64,000 nucleotides of DNA from Bradyrhizobium sp. NAS96.2 (GCF_001908235.1 NZ_LGHK01000081.1:1-64000), one strand, 5' to 3'. Shown: positions 26,062-34,701, counted from the stretch's first letter. Translations and numbers: made by a program. Notes: generated from the sequence alone by a model not told the origin.

Positions 26062-26715
26062 TCAAGATGCCCAGATCGGCTCGGACATCGTTATCCGGTT
26101 CTTGACGCTAGGACGCTCCTGCATCCCTGCATACCATGCAAAAAGGGCCTCGCACTCCACCGGCACCGGCACGTTCACGAGTCCCGCGAAGATCAAGCCG
26201 CCTATGAGCGTGATATCGGCCATCGTAAACGCCTCGCCGGCGACGAACGGCTGTCCTTTCAGAATGCCGTCAAAGTAGTGCATCCCCCTGAGGGCCTTGT
26301 CGCGCTGACGGAATCCCCATTCGGGGTTCTGATAGATCTCGACATGAGGCCCGAGACCCGGCGTAGCGTGGTGGAAATAGACGCTGATGGGGTCGAGCAG
26401 CTCCAGTTCGGCGCGCTTGCTCATCATGTGGATCATGCCCTTTTCGCGCGGCGTCCTGCCGGTCAGCATCGGCGCGCCATCGAGCGCGTCGAGGTACTCG
26501 GTAATGGCCGTGCATTCGCCAATGAAGGTGCCGTCGTCGAGTTCGAGCACCGGCAGCGTGCCCGAGTAGTTCTTGGCGAGGAATTCGGGCTGCTTGTGCT
26601 CGCCCTTGTAGAGATCGACCAGGACGAACTGCACGTGCGATCGCAGGTTCTTCTCGGCCAGGGCAATGCGAACGCGGGCCGGATATGGGCCGGTTGGCCA
26701 ATCGTAAATCTTCAT
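26062..26715 (-). CDS. Glutathione S-transferase family protein
   Basis: 217 residues with the GST N-terminal thioredoxin-like domain (MKIYDWPTGPYPARVRIALAEKNL, then the cis-Pro region GTLPVLELDDGTFIGECTAITEYLD that holds the Glu-Ser/Cys glutathione site) and the all-helical C-terminal domain (VAGEAFTMADITLIGGLIF). Cytoplasmic detoxification or aromatic/halide turnover. Divergent from a TetR gene with two identical operator cores between, so regulated by that repressor. Confidence 0.88.
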   Translation of the reverse strand: MKIYDWPTGPYPARVRIALAEKNLRSHVQFVLVDLYKGEHKQPEFLAKNYSGTLPVLELDDGTFIGECTAITEYLDALDGAPMLTGRTPREKGMIHMMSKRAELELLDPISVYFHHATPGLGPHVEIYQNPEWGFRQRDKALRGMHYFDGILKGQPFVAGEAFTMADITLIGGLIFAGLVNVPVPVECEALFAWYAGMQERPSVKNRITMSEPIWAS

Positions 26716-26733
26716 CTCGACTCCTTTACCTAC

Positions 26734-26747
26734 CTGTCACTTGGTAG
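26734..26747. promoter_or_regulatory. TetR operator, site 1 (gst side)
   Basis: CTGTCACTTGGTAG, the same core as site 2 with one change. It is embedded in the longer inverted repeat CCTACC ... GGTAGG (26729-26748) and lies 19 bases before the gst start. Confidence 0.65.
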
Positions 26748-26788
26748 GCTGGATATGAAGGCTTCACATCCGTCCCGTCAACGCCTAT

Positions 26789-26802
26789 CTATCACTTGGT
26801 AG
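26789..26802. promoter_or_regulatory. TetR operator, site 2 (tetR side)
   Basis: CTATCACTTGGTAG, flanked so that TATCTA (26786-26791) and TAGATA (26800-26805) form a 6-8-6 inverted repeat. 25 bases before the TetR GTG. Repetition of the 14-base core 55 bases from site 1 is strong evidence for a specific repressor site. Confidence 0.7.
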
Positions 26803-26826
26803 ATAACGAAGCAGTGAGGCGATGAC

Positions 26827-27390
26827 GTGAGTTCAAGCTCTCGGGAGGCGATCCTGGCGGCCGCGAAGCGGACCGCGCAGGCGCGCGGCTATGGCGGCTT
26901 GAATTTCCGCGGTCTCGCCGACGAAGTCGGGATCAAGGCCGCCAGCATCTACCACCATTTCCCGAGCAAGGCCGATCTCGGCGCAGCCGTCGCGCGGCGC
27001 TACTGGGAGGACACCGCCGCCCAGCTCGAGGCGATGCTGGCGGAGAAGGCGGATCCTGTCCGCTGCCTGCGTCGATATCCCGAGGTGTTTCGCAAGGCGC
27101 TCGAGAACAACAATCGCATGTGCCTGTGCAGCTTCATGTCCGCGGAAGTCGACGACCTGCCTGAGGCAGTGAAGCAGGAGGTCCAGACCTTTGCCGACGT
27201 CAACGTGGCGTGGCTAAGCAAGCTGCTGGTGGCCGCGCGCCTGGTCAGTGCAAGAAAGAGCGAACAGCGCGCCCGCGCCATCTTCGCCGCCGTCGCCGGC
27301 GCGCAGCTGATGGCCAGAAGCCGCGGCGATATCTCACTCTACGACGCGTTGATCGACAGCTACCGCGCCGCGGGTCTTCTGCCGGCGTAG
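26827..27390 (+). CDS. TetR-family regulator
   Basis: 187 residues starting at GTG 26827. The DNA-binding domain (residues ~8-55) reads REAILAAAKRTAQARGYGGLNFRGLADEVGIKAASIYHHFPSKADLG, typical of TetR. C-terminal ligand domain of the TetR_C_33 type has a Met/Cys-rich patch RMCLCSFMSAEVDDLP, common in regulators sensing electrophiles or aromatics. Divergent from the GST gene it should repress. Confidence 0.9.
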   Translation: MSSSSREAILAAAKRTAQARGYGGLNFRGLADEVGIKAASIYHHFPSKADLGAAVARRYWEDTAAQLEAMLAEKADPVRCLRRYPEVFRKALENNNRMCLCSFMSAEVDDLPEAVKQEVQTFADVNVAWLSKLLVAARLVSARKSEQRARAIFAAVAGAQLMARSRGDISLYDALIDSYRAAGLLPA

Positions 27391-27496
27391 GCCGGCCGCC
27401 GCGCCGCCGACATAGCCAAAACCGTCAGCAGCGCGAGGGATTGACCGCAATGTCGCGTGCAGCGATCGCAGCCCGGCTTGGCTAGCTGCCGTCGCG

Positions 27497-28393
27497 TCAG
27501 TCGCGCGATGCGGACAATCCTGCGAGAAGCGGCGCGTACGCAGCGAGCCTACGCGAGACGAACTCGGTGAACAGCCGCACGCGCTTGGTCTTGCGAGTCT
27601 CCCCCTGGGTGAGAAGCCAGAGCGTTCCATGCATGTGCAGGTCGGTGCCCGGGACCCTCGCCAGCAGGGGGTCGGCATCTCCGACAAAGCACGGCAGTGT
27701 CGTCATCCCGAGCCCTTGCCGGACGGCAGCGATCTGCGCCTCGCCGTCCGTGGTCCTGAACGGAACCCCCGTGGTGCGAACCTCACCCTCGCTGGCCCAG
27801 TCCGGGATGCCATGCATGCTGATGACGATCCACCTGACGGGATCAGGCGCGCCCGCACGCCACGCGGCCAGCCGATCGCGGGATATGTAGACGCCCCCGA
27901 ACAGCTCCGGCCCCTTCAGGCCGTGAAGATTGAGCGGCAGCGTCTTGCGGTCGTAAACGACGCGGATCGCGACGTCGGCCTCTCGATTGGTCAGATTTGC
28001 GAGCTCGCCGGACGACAGGATTTCCATCTCGATGTCCGGATGCAGACGCGCGAAATCGGCGAAGTCCGGCATCAGCAGGTGTGTCGCGAGGGTCGGTGCC
28101 AGCGTCACCCGCAGCAGCCCGCGCACGCCCTGGTCGCGCCCGAAGACACGCGTCTGCAGCTGGTGCGACGACGCATCCATCTGGTCCGCGAACTCGAGGA
28201 CCTCCTCCCCCGCAGCCGTCAGGCGGTAGCCCGAAGGCAGCTTTTCGAACATGTGCGCCCCGAGGCGTTCCTCGAGCTGAGCGATGCGCCGCAGCACGGT
28301 CGAGTGATTGACCCCGAGGCGCTCGGCGGCAGCCCGCACCGAGCCTCCGCGCGCGACGGCAAGAAAATAGCGAACGTCATCCCAGTCGATCAT
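27497..28393 (-). CDS. LysR-family regulator
   Basis: 298 residues from ATG 28393 (MIDWDDVRYFLAVARGGSVRAAAERLGVNHSTVLRRIAQLEERLGA), full effector domain. Uses the NHSTVLRRI recognition helix, as in the regulator at 9656. A palindrome (28468) stands in the 242-base divergent region shared with a short-chain dehydrogenase, its likely target. Confidence 0.88.
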   Translation of the reverse strand: MIDWDDVRYFLAVARGGSVRAAAERLGVNHSTVLRRIAQLEERLGAHMFEKLPSGYRLTAAGEEVLEFADQMDASSHQLQTRVFGRDQGVRGLLRVTLAPTLATHLLMPDFADFARLHPDIEMEILSSGELANLTNREADVAIRVVYDRKTLPLNLHGLKGPELFGGVYISRDRLAAWRAGAPDPVRWIVISMHGIPDWASEGEVRTTGVPFRTTDGEAQIAAVRQGLGMTTLPCFVGDADPLLARVPGTDLHMHGTLWLLTQGETRKTKRVRLFTEFVSRRLAAYAPLLAGLSASRD

Positions 28394-28467
28394 GGTGCAA
28401 TCCGGCACCGCGTGGTGCGCCTTCCAAAGCCGGCATCTAACACATCGAGCCGCAATGCGGGCGATCA

Positions 28468-28480
28468 ACATAGCCTATGT
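28468..28480. promoter_or_regulatory. Candidate LysR operator
   Basis: ACATAG and CTATGT flank a single C: a perfect 13-base palindrome in the divergent LysR-SDR intergenic region, 75 bases upstream of the LysR start. Confidence 0.45.
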
Positions 28481-28635
28481 CGACGAGCGCGGCTGGCGTT
28501 GGACAGCCAGCCGGATCGATTTCGCACCACCGATGTGCGCGGTTCCGCACTCAACGCCTGACTCCGGCGGACCCATGTTGGCGTTCTCGGGGGCCTCCCC
28601 GAAACGACCAAAGGCGGAGCCTGAAAGGAGAAGTC

Positions 28636-29370
28636 ATGGGAAAGCTTGAGGGTAAGGTTGCAGTGATCACCGGTGGATCGAGCGGCATGGCGCTGGCGAG
28701 CGCCAAGCGGTTCGTTGAAGAAGGCGCCCATGTTTTCATCACGGGCCGGAGGCAGGAGGCGCTCGACGCGGCCGTCAGGCTGATCGGCCGGAACGTGACC
28801 GGCGTGCGCGGCGACGCGGCCGATCTCGACGACCTCGACCGTCTGTTCGACACGGTGAAGCGGGACAAGGGCAGGATCGACGTCCTGTACGCGAGCGCCG
28901 GCATCGGCGAAGCCGTCCCACTGGGCGAGATTACCGAGCAGCATTTCGATGCGGCCTTCGGCCTGAATACGCGCGGCACGCTGTTCACGGTTCAGAAGGC
29001 ATTGCCACTGTTCAACGATGGCGGATCGATCTTCATGACCGGGTCGGTTGCCTCGGTGAAGGGTTTTCCTGGCTACGGCGTATATGCGGCGAGCAAGGCG
29101 GCGTTGCGCTCCTTCGCACGCACCTGGCTCAACGAACTGAAGGGCAGGAATATCCGGGTGAACGTGCTGAGCCCGGGGCCGATCGCCACACCGATGCAGG
29201 ACCAGGTCCTCACCGAGGAGGCGAAGCGGATGTTCGAATCCCTGATCCCGCGAGGAACGATGGGTCGTCCCGAGGAAATTGCGGCGGCCGCGGTGTTTCT
29301 TGCTTCCGACGATTCCAGCTTCGTGAATGGGGTGGAGCTGTCTGTCGACGGCGGCTTCTCGGCCATCTGA
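28636..29370 (+). CDS. Short-chain dehydrogenase/reductase
   Basis: 244 residues of classical SDR type: cofactor loop TGGSSGMALASAKRF (TGxxxGxA-like), NAG-equivalent YASAGIG, catalytic Ser in TGSVAS and YAASK with the active Tyr and Lys. AAAGGAG precedes ATG 28636. It is followed after 39 bases by an NADP-binding oxidoreductase gene; the pair is likely one transcript controlled by the divergent LysR. Substrate unknown. Confidence 0.88.
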   Translation: MGKLEGKVAVITGGSSGMALASAKRFVEEGAHVFITGRRQEALDAAVRLIGRNVTGVRGDAADLDDLDRLFDTVKRDKGRIDVLYASAGIGEAVPLGEITEQHFDAAFGLNTRGTLFTVQKALPLFNDGGSIFMTGSVASVKGFPGYGVYAASKAALRSFARTWLNELKGRNIRVNVLSPGPIATPMQDQVLTEEAKRMFESLIPRGTMGRPEEIAAAAVFLASDDSSFVNGVELSVDGGFSAI

Positions 29371-29409
29371 ATGCGGGCAATCAATATCAACACGGATCGG
29401 AGAAGCATC

Positions 29410-30009
29410 ATGAGCTACGCGATTATAGGATTCGGCAGGATAGGCCAGGCCCTCGCCCACGCCTTCGCCCGCAACAACATCGACGTGACCGTCGCAAGCC
29501 GCCGGCCGCCCGAGGCGCTGGCGCCGCAGGCGCGGGCGATCGGACCCACGGTCGTCGCCAAGTCTCTGCGAGACGCACTCGCGGCCGACACAATCATCCT
29601 GGCGGTCCCGTTCGAGGAGCATCGCGAGGTTGCCAGCGCCTTGCCGAGTTGGAAAGGCAAGACGGTCATCGACACAATGAACACGTTAGCTCCGCCTGAG
29701 GAGCTCGACGGTCTGCCGTCCTCCGCCTTCGTCGCGAAGGCCTTCAGTGGCGCTAAGCTCGTGAAAGCTTTCAATCACCTGATTGCGGCCACCCTGGCTG
29801 CCGATCCGATCGTCGAAGGCGGCCACCGCGTCGTCTTTCTGTCTGGTGACGACGAGGACGCGACCGCTCCCGTGGCGGCCTTGGCGAAACAACTCGGGTT
29901 CGCACCCGTCAAGCTCGGAAAGCTCAACGAGGGGGGCGCGCTGGTGCAGGGACGCGGCGGCACTTGGGGCCGGCTCATCTTCCAGGATTTGTTCAGGAAG
30001 GAGCAGTAG
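29410..30009 (+). CDS. NADP-binding oxidoreductase, F420-reductase-like
   Basis: 199 residues: a Rossmann fold opening MSYAIIGFGRIGQALAHAFARNNIDVTVASRR with GxGxxG, then ILAVPFEEH and IDTMNTL, and a C-terminal dimer region. The family (COG2085) includes FNO-like and bacterial NADPH oxidoreductases. ATG 29410 has GGAG at 7 bases. Probably co-transcribed with the preceding SDR. A palindromic repeat follows the stop. Confidence 0.82.
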   Translation: MSYAIIGFGRIGQALAHAFARNNIDVTVASRRPPEALAPQARAIGPTVVAKSLRDALAADTIILAVPFEEHREVASALPSWKGKTVIDTMNTLAPPEELDGLPSSAFVAKAFSGAKLVKAFNHLIAATLAADPIVEGGHRVVFLSGDDEDATAPVAALAKQLGFAPVKLGKLNEGGALVQGRGGTWGRLIFQDLFRKEQ

Positions 30010-30028
30010 TCGAAGGCTCGGCAGCCCG

Positions 30029-30121
30029 GTAGCCCGCGTGAGCAGAGCGACATGCGGGATGCCATCCTATATGCGGTGGAAGAAAGATACCCGGATATCG
30101 CTGCGCTCATCCGGGCTACGC
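30029..30121 (+). repeat. Palindromic repeat, copy C
   Basis: GTAGCCCGCGTGAGCAGAGC left end, ATCCGGGCTACGC right end, with the shared ACCCGGATATCGCTGCG segment. Its right end is fused directly to the truncated AraC coding sequence, so the repeat marks a deletion or insertion junction. Confidence 0.75.
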
Positions 30122-30395
30122 TTGCCGCCGCGCCTTCAAGGAGAGCACCGGCCTCTCGCCCCATGCCTTGCTGCGCCAGCACCGGCTGGAGCGAGCGATG
30201 CAGATGCTGCGCGACGGAAGCGTCGGTCGTGACGATCGCCGCTGCGCTTGGCTACGCCTCCCAGACTTCCTTTGCGGCCGCATTCAAACGGCTGACCGGC
30301 GATAGCCCGACCGATTGGCGTCGCCGCACGCGTTCACAGCAATCGCTCTGCAATGGCCGCAACGGCGCTGGGGCACCGGGGCACCAGCCTCGCTA
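30117..30395 (+). pseudogene. AraC-family regulator remnant (DNA-binding end only)
   Basis: One frame reads CRRAFKESTGLSPHALLRQHRLERAMQMLRDGS and a second, shifted by one base, continues VVTIAAALGYASQTSFAAAFKRLTGDSPTDWRRR. Together they are the tandem AraC helix-turn-helix. The effector domain and the first part of the HTH are missing upstream, where repeat copy C begins. Truncated and frameshifted, so non-functional; it may be the former regulator of the hydrolase gene that follows. Confidence 0.8.
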
Positions 30396-30431
30396 GATCA
30401 GCACCGTGCCCATGCCAACACAGGAGAAACA

Positions 30432-31499
30432 ATGGCCTGGCAGGTTCCAATGAATTCCTCGATTTCAAGCGTGCTGGCGATTGTGCTTGGTCTCGGGCTG
30501 GCGTCCGGGAATAGTGCGTGGGCGCAATCGGCGGCGGCGCCCGGCGAAGCGGGTGCAGCCTACCAGGATATGCCGGCGATCGCCCCGATCGGCGTCCGCG
30601 TGGACCGGTACCTGCCGCTCCCGAACTCCGCTGCAGTGCCGCCGGTGGATCCCGCCAAAGGGTACCGCCTCCAGCAGCTGGGCCATGGTCTCTACATGGT
30701 GACCGACAATGGATACCAGTCGATGTTCCTGGTCTACGACAAGGGTGTCGTGGTGATGGATGCGCCGCCCAGCTATTCAGCACATCTGAAGCAGGCGATC
30801 ACGGAAGTGACGGATCGGCCGATCACCCATTTGATCTACAGCCATGCCCATATCGACCATATCGGCGGCGCGGCAGATATTGGGGGACACCCCATCATCA
30901 TCGCCCAGGAGGAAACAAAGCGTCTGCTCGTTCGAGCAAACGATCCGAAGCGGCCCGTGCCCACGATCACGTTCAAGGACCGATACATGCTGAAGGTCGG
31001 CGGTCAGGTCTTGGAGCTCAGCTATCACGGTGTCGCCCACGAGCCCGGCAACATCTTCATCTGGGCGCCGGCACAGAAGGTGCTGATGGTGGTCGATCTC
31101 GTCTTCCCGGGTTGGATGGCCTGGTCGGGCTTCGCCGACGCGCAGGATATCCCCGGCTATTTCGAGCAGGTCGCCGAGATCGACAAGCTTCCGTTCAAAA
31201 CCTTGGTCGGAGGGCACGTGGACCGCGTCGGGACCCACGCCGACGTGCGCGAACAGCTCGAATTCATGAACGACGTCAAGTCGGCCACCAGGACGGCGCT
31301 TGCGGCCACCGCCCCGTTCGTCGGGATGGCTGCTGCAGACAAGACCAACGCCTGGGCAGTGGCCGACAACTACATCGACCGCGTGGTGGTCAGTTGCGTC
31401 AACGCGGTGACGCCGAAATGGCAGCCGCGCCTGGCGGCGTACGACGTTTTCATCTGGTCCCAGTGCTTTGCCATGCAGCAGAGCCTTCGGATCGACTGA
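30432..31499 (+). CDS. Exported metallo-beta-lactamase-fold hydrolase
   Basis: 355 residues with a signal peptide (SVLAIVLGLGLASGNSAWAQ). The metal-binding motif HxHxDH is SHAHIDH (His138, His140, Asp142, His143), followed by the later ligands in HGVAHEPGN and VGGHVDRVGTH. Two-zinc hydrolase acting in the periplasm; substrate could be a lactone, thioester or alkyl ester. CAGGAG precedes ATG 30432. Single gene ending in a GC hairpin. Confidence 0.85.
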   Translation: MAWQVPMNSSISSVLAIVLGLGLASGNSAWAQSAAAPGEAGAAYQDMPAIAPIGVRVDRYLPLPNSAAVPPVDPAKGYRLQQLGHGLYMVTDNGYQSMFLVYDKGVVVMDAPPSYSAHLKQAITEVTDRPITHLIYSHAHIDHIGGAADIGGHPIIIAQEETKRLLVRANDPKRPVPTITFKDRYMLKVGGQVLELSYHGVAHEPGNIFIWAPAQKVLMVVDLVFPGWMAWSGFADAQDIPGYFEQVAEIDKLPFKTLVGGHVDRVGTHADVREQLEFMNDVKSATRTALAATAPFVGMAAADKTNAWAVADNYIDRVVVSCVNAVTPKWQPRLAAYDVFIWSQCFAMQQSLRID

Positions 31500-31557
31500 A
31501 CGCTCGTTCCAGGTACGCGTTCGACACGACTGCTCGACTGTCCAGAAGATCGTTGAA

Positions 31558-31580
31558 CCGGCGCGCGAGGCGTGCGCCGG
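31558..31580. terminator. GC hairpin after metallo-hydrolase gene
   Basis: CCGGCGC (31558-31564) and GCGCCGG (31574-31580) pair around 9 bases, 59 bases after the stop. No strong T-run; candidate only. Confidence 0.4.
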
Positions 31581-31639
31581 CGTTGGGTTAGAGCACTGTC
31601 ATGCCGCCCGCTGACTGGGCGTTGGAAAAGGAGGATGAC

Positions 31640-32419
31640 ATGGATTTCGGGTTGAAGGGGCGGCAGGCAGTGGTTTGCGCGTCGAGCCGGGCGCTTGGTC
31701 GGGCCTGCGCGCTGGAACTGGCGCGGGCCGGTTGCAACGTGGTGGTCAACGGCCGCGACCAGGCGACGCTGGAGCGGACCGCCGACGAGATCCGGACCGA
31801 GACCGGGGTGGAGGTGATCGCCGTCGCCGGCGACGTCACCACCCGCGCTTGCCAGGACGCGCTAATGCAGGCCGCGCCCCGGGTCGACATCCTGGTCAAC
31901 AACAATGGCGGCCCACCGCTCCGCGACTTCCGCGAGATCGATCGCGAGGCACTGCTGGCCGGCGTGGTCGGCAACATGGCAGCGCCGATCGAGTTGGTGC
32001 AGCGAGTGATCGACGGCATGGTCGAGCGGCGCTTCGGTCGCATCGTCAACATCACCTCGGCCTCGGTGAAGATGCCAATAGCAAGGCTCGACCTGTCGAG
32101 CGGCGCCCGGGCCGGGCTGACCGGCTTCCTTGCCGGCGTGGCGCGATCGGTGGCGCATGCCAACGTCACCATCAACTTCCTGCTGCCTGGCGCCTTCGAA
32201 ACACGCCGCCGCCGCACGAACGAGCAGGCAGCAGCCGAACGGCGCGGCGTTCCGATCGAGACCGTGCGGCAGGAGAGCCAAGCCGACATTCCCGCCGGGC
32301 GCTACGGCGACGCCTCCGAATTCGGTGCTGCCCGCGCCTTTCTGTGCTCGGCCCAGGCCGGCTACATCACCGGGCAGAGCCTCCTGATCGATGGCGGCGC
32401 CCACCGCGGGATTTTGTAG
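31640..32419 (+). CDS. SDR-family protein lacking the Tyr-Lys pair
   Basis: 259 residues with SDR fold features: cofactor loop CASSRALGRACALEL, DILVNNNGG, catalytic-position Ser140 in NITSASV and the C-terminal TGQSLLIDGG. The YxxxK motif is absent; at its place stands LSSGARAGL (Ser153, Arg157). The cofactor loop is also not the usual TGxxxGxG. A recognised atypical branch of SDRs looks like this. AAGGAGGATGA precedes ATG 31640. No partner gene. Confidence 0.82.
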   Translation: MDFGLKGRQAVVCASSRALGRACALELARAGCNVVVNGRDQATLERTADEIRTETGVEVIAVAGDVTTRACQDALMQAAPRVDILVNNNGGPPLRDFREIDREALLAGVVGNMAAPIELVQRVIDGMVERRFGRIVNITSASVKMPIARLDLSSGARAGLTGFLAGVARSVAHANVTINFLLPGAFETRRRRTNEQAAAERRGVPIETVRQESQADIPAGRYGDASEFGAARAFLCSAQAGYITGQSLLIDGGAHRGIL

Positions 32420-32519
32420 AGTGAGACGGAGCGCCGCATCGTCCGGTGCCGGTGCGTGGCACTTGCCTCGGCCGCCTCCGCGCCAGCAACAGCCATTCAC
32501 ATTTCAAACAGCGTAAGCA

Positions 32520-32590
32520 TTCGCGATCTCGCGACATGATCTGTCCGAGCTTTGTGCATCGTTCCGCCCTCGTTGGGCGGGGTTGCATAT
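32520..32590 (+). repeat. Partial copy of the 23.3 kb repeat
   Basis: TCTCGCGACATGATCTGTCC and GAGCTTTG...CTTCGTTCCGCCCTC-like sequence parallels 23278-23325, but the 18-base inverted arms are missing. Lies in the spacer between the SDR and the convergent binding-protein gene. Confidence 0.5.
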
Positions 32591-32615
32591 CAGCCCCATC
32601 ACTCGAGGGCCGAGT

Positions 32616-33845
32616 TCACGACGCAATGCCGTCCAGATCAACCATGTTCCCGACCGGCACCCAATTGGTGCCGTCAAAGCGGGTGATTTGAAGGTTGTGG
32701 ACGGCGCGATAGTCCGTTGGAGAGTTACTGACCTTGATGCCATCCAGAAATAGCGGCGGCTGCTCGTCCTTCAGAGACGTTGCATGCTTCAGCAGATTTT
32801 CGCGCGTGAGTTCGTTGCCGCACCGCCTCAAGACCTGCTCGATCATGTAGGCGTTGTTGTAGCCGGGCGTTGCGGTGTTGTCGTCGATGCTGACCGACGG
32901 CATGTATTTCTTCATGAACTCGACATAGGCTTTAACGCGAGACCTGGACTGCTGGCGCGGATCGGTCGCTATGATTTCCCACCACGCCGAGACAAGCCCT
33001 TTCGCATTGTCGAGCCCCGCCGGCGCCAGCGTCCCTCCGATCGAGCTGCAGTTCGAATTGACGATGTGGAGCGGTTTCCAGCCCAGCGCGGCCACCTTGC
33101 GGATGCCCTGCGCCGCGAACTTGGAATAGGTCAGCTGCACGAAGACGTCTGCGCCCGCCCCCCTGCAGTCGGCGACCTGATTGTCGATCGTCGGCTCCGT
33201 GATTTCGTGGCTGACTTCCTTGACGATAGCACTGCCCTTGCTGCCGAGCCCTTTCTTCAGGCCACGAAGAAAGTCCTTGCCGAGATCGTCATTGACATAC
33301 TGAACCGCGATCTTCGCATCCGGCTTCTCGCTCAGTATATGCGCACCCAGCGCGGCTCCCTGCGCGACATAGATCGGATAGAACGGAACGATCCACGGAA
33401 ATTCCTTGGGATCGTTGAAGCGCTCGGCGCCCGAGGTCAGGAACAGGTTTGGCACCTTCTTGGCGTTGAGATACTTCATCACCGCGGCATTGGCCGCCGT
33501 GCCGAGGAAGCCGGCAATCGCGAACACTTCCTCCGATTCCACCAGCTTTCGGGTCTGCTCGACGGCCTTCGGCGGCGAGAACGCGTTGTCGAGCGAGATC
33601 AGGTTGACCTTTCTGCCGTTGATGCCGCCATTGTCGTTGATCATCTGAAAATAAGCCGTCTGCGCCTGCCCGTAGACGCCGTATCCGGAAGCGGGGCCGC
33701 TGTAAGGTGCAGTGGTCCCGAGCTTGATCTCGGTATCAGTGACGCCGGGTCCGTAGTTTGCAGCGCGCGCCCCTGACGCGCTTCCGAACGCGAGCGCGCT
33801 CGCTCCCAGCCCCACAACGGCCGATCTTCGCGAAATCAACGTCAT
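32616..33845 (-). CDS. Periplasmic binding protein for (aromatic) acids, Peripla_BP_6
   Basis: 409 residues; twin-Arg-like signal (SRRSAVVGLGASALAFGSASGARA) then a branched-chain-amino-acid-type binding fold (TEIKLGTTAPYSGPASGYG; AIAGFLGTAANAAVMKYLN). ATG 33845. Last gene of the minus-strand catabolic operon (amidohydrolase to binding protein). Uptake of the growth substrate is inferred from this position; the matching permease and ATPase genes are not in the window. Confidence 0.85.
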   Translation of the reverse strand: MTLISRRSAVVGLGASALAFGSASGARAANYGPGVTDTEIKLGTTAPYSGPASGYGVYGQAQTAYFQMINDNGGINGRKVNLISLDNAFSPPKAVEQTRKLVESEEVFAIAGFLGTAANAAVMKYLNAKKVPNLFLTSGAERFNDPKEFPWIVPFYPIYVAQGAALGAHILSEKPDAKIAVQYVNDDLGKDFLRGLKKGLGSKGSAIVKEVSHEITEPTIDNQVADCRGAGADVFVQLTYSKFAAQGIRKVAALGWKPLHIVNSNCSSIGGTLAPAGLDNAKGLVSAWWEIIATDPRQQSRSRVKAYVEFMKKYMPSVSIDDNTATPGYNNAYMIEQVLRRCGNELTRENLLKHATSLKDEQPPLFLDGIKVSNSPTDYRAVHNLQITRFDGTNWVPVGNMVDLDGIAS

Positions 33846-33921
33846 GGCCAATCGTCCCTGTTATCGATTGTTGGTGATTTGAAGCTCTGAAGCGGCTCTT
33901 GATGCCTCCTGATCCGGGCGA

Positions 33922-34701
33922 CTACGTGAAGGTCACGCTGACAGGCCCGAAACCGGAGACTCTCGCCTCGTAGACTTCGCCGACCGACACCGGTGAGACC
34001 GGGCCAAGCGCGCCCGTCAGCACGACGTCGCCACCTCGCAGGGGTTGGCCGGCGCGTGCCATCGCCCTTGCGAGCCAAAGCCCGGCACGCAAGGGATGAC
34101 CAAGGCAGGCCGAGCCACAGCCGACCGACACGATCGTTCCGTTGCGCGTCATCGTCATGCCGCAGGCCTCGAGGTCGACATCCGTCAATCGCCGCGGCGC
34201 TGCGCCGAGCACGTAGCGGGCGCTCGAGCCGTTATCCGCGACGGTATCGAGAATGCTGATCTTCCAGTCCCGTATCCGGCTGTCGACGATCTCGAGCGCA
34301 GCTACGGCATAGGCGGTCGATCGCATCAGTTCGCCAAGCGTGATGTCCTCGCCGGAGAGATCGCGGTCGAGAACAAGCGCGATTTCGGCCTCGACACGCG
34401 GCTGGATCAACCGCGCGACATCGATAGCCTCGCCGGTCGAAATCTCCATGTCCGCGAACAGCGCGCCATAGTCAGGCTGATCGACCCCGAGTTGCTGCTG
34501 CACGGCTTTCGACGTAAGACCAATCTTCCGGCCGACCAGCCGCCTGCCATCAGCGATACCGCGCCGGGTCACCTCGGACTGCACCGCATAGGCGGTCTCG
34601 AGGTTACCGTTGCCGATCTCGCCGGCGATCGGGTCGATCGGCCGCCGGGCCGACTCCGCCTCCCGGAGGCGCGTTGCGAGCCTGTCGACGAGCGTGCTCA
34701 T
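33922..34701 (-). CDS. 2-hydroxypenta-2,4-dienoate hydratase-type enzyme
   Basis: 259 residues of the FAH/hydratase-decarboxylase family (MhpD, BphH, CmtF-like): VGRKIGLTSKAVQQQLGVDQPDYGALFADM near residues 58-87, QPRVEAEIALVLDRDL with the metal-ligand Glu residues, and GGDVVLTGALGPVSPV near the end. It hydrates the dienoate released by C-C hydrolysis to a 4-hydroxy-2-oxo acid. Starts with an ATGA overlap on the hydrolase gene, so tightly coupled to it. The aldolase that would act next is not in the window. Confidence 0.88.
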   Translation of the reverse strand: MSTLVDRLATRLREAESARRPIDPIAGEIGNGNLETAYAVQSEVTRRGIADGRRLVGRKIGLTSKAVQQQLGVDQPDYGALFADMEISTGEAIDVARLIQPRVEAEIALVLDRDLSGEDITLGELMRSTAYAVAALEIVDSRIRDWKISILDTVADNGSSARYVLGAAPRRLTDVDLEACGMTMTRNGTIVSVGCGSACLGHPLRAGLWLARAMARAGQPLRGGDVVLTGALGPVSPVSVGEVYEARVSGFGPVSVTFT

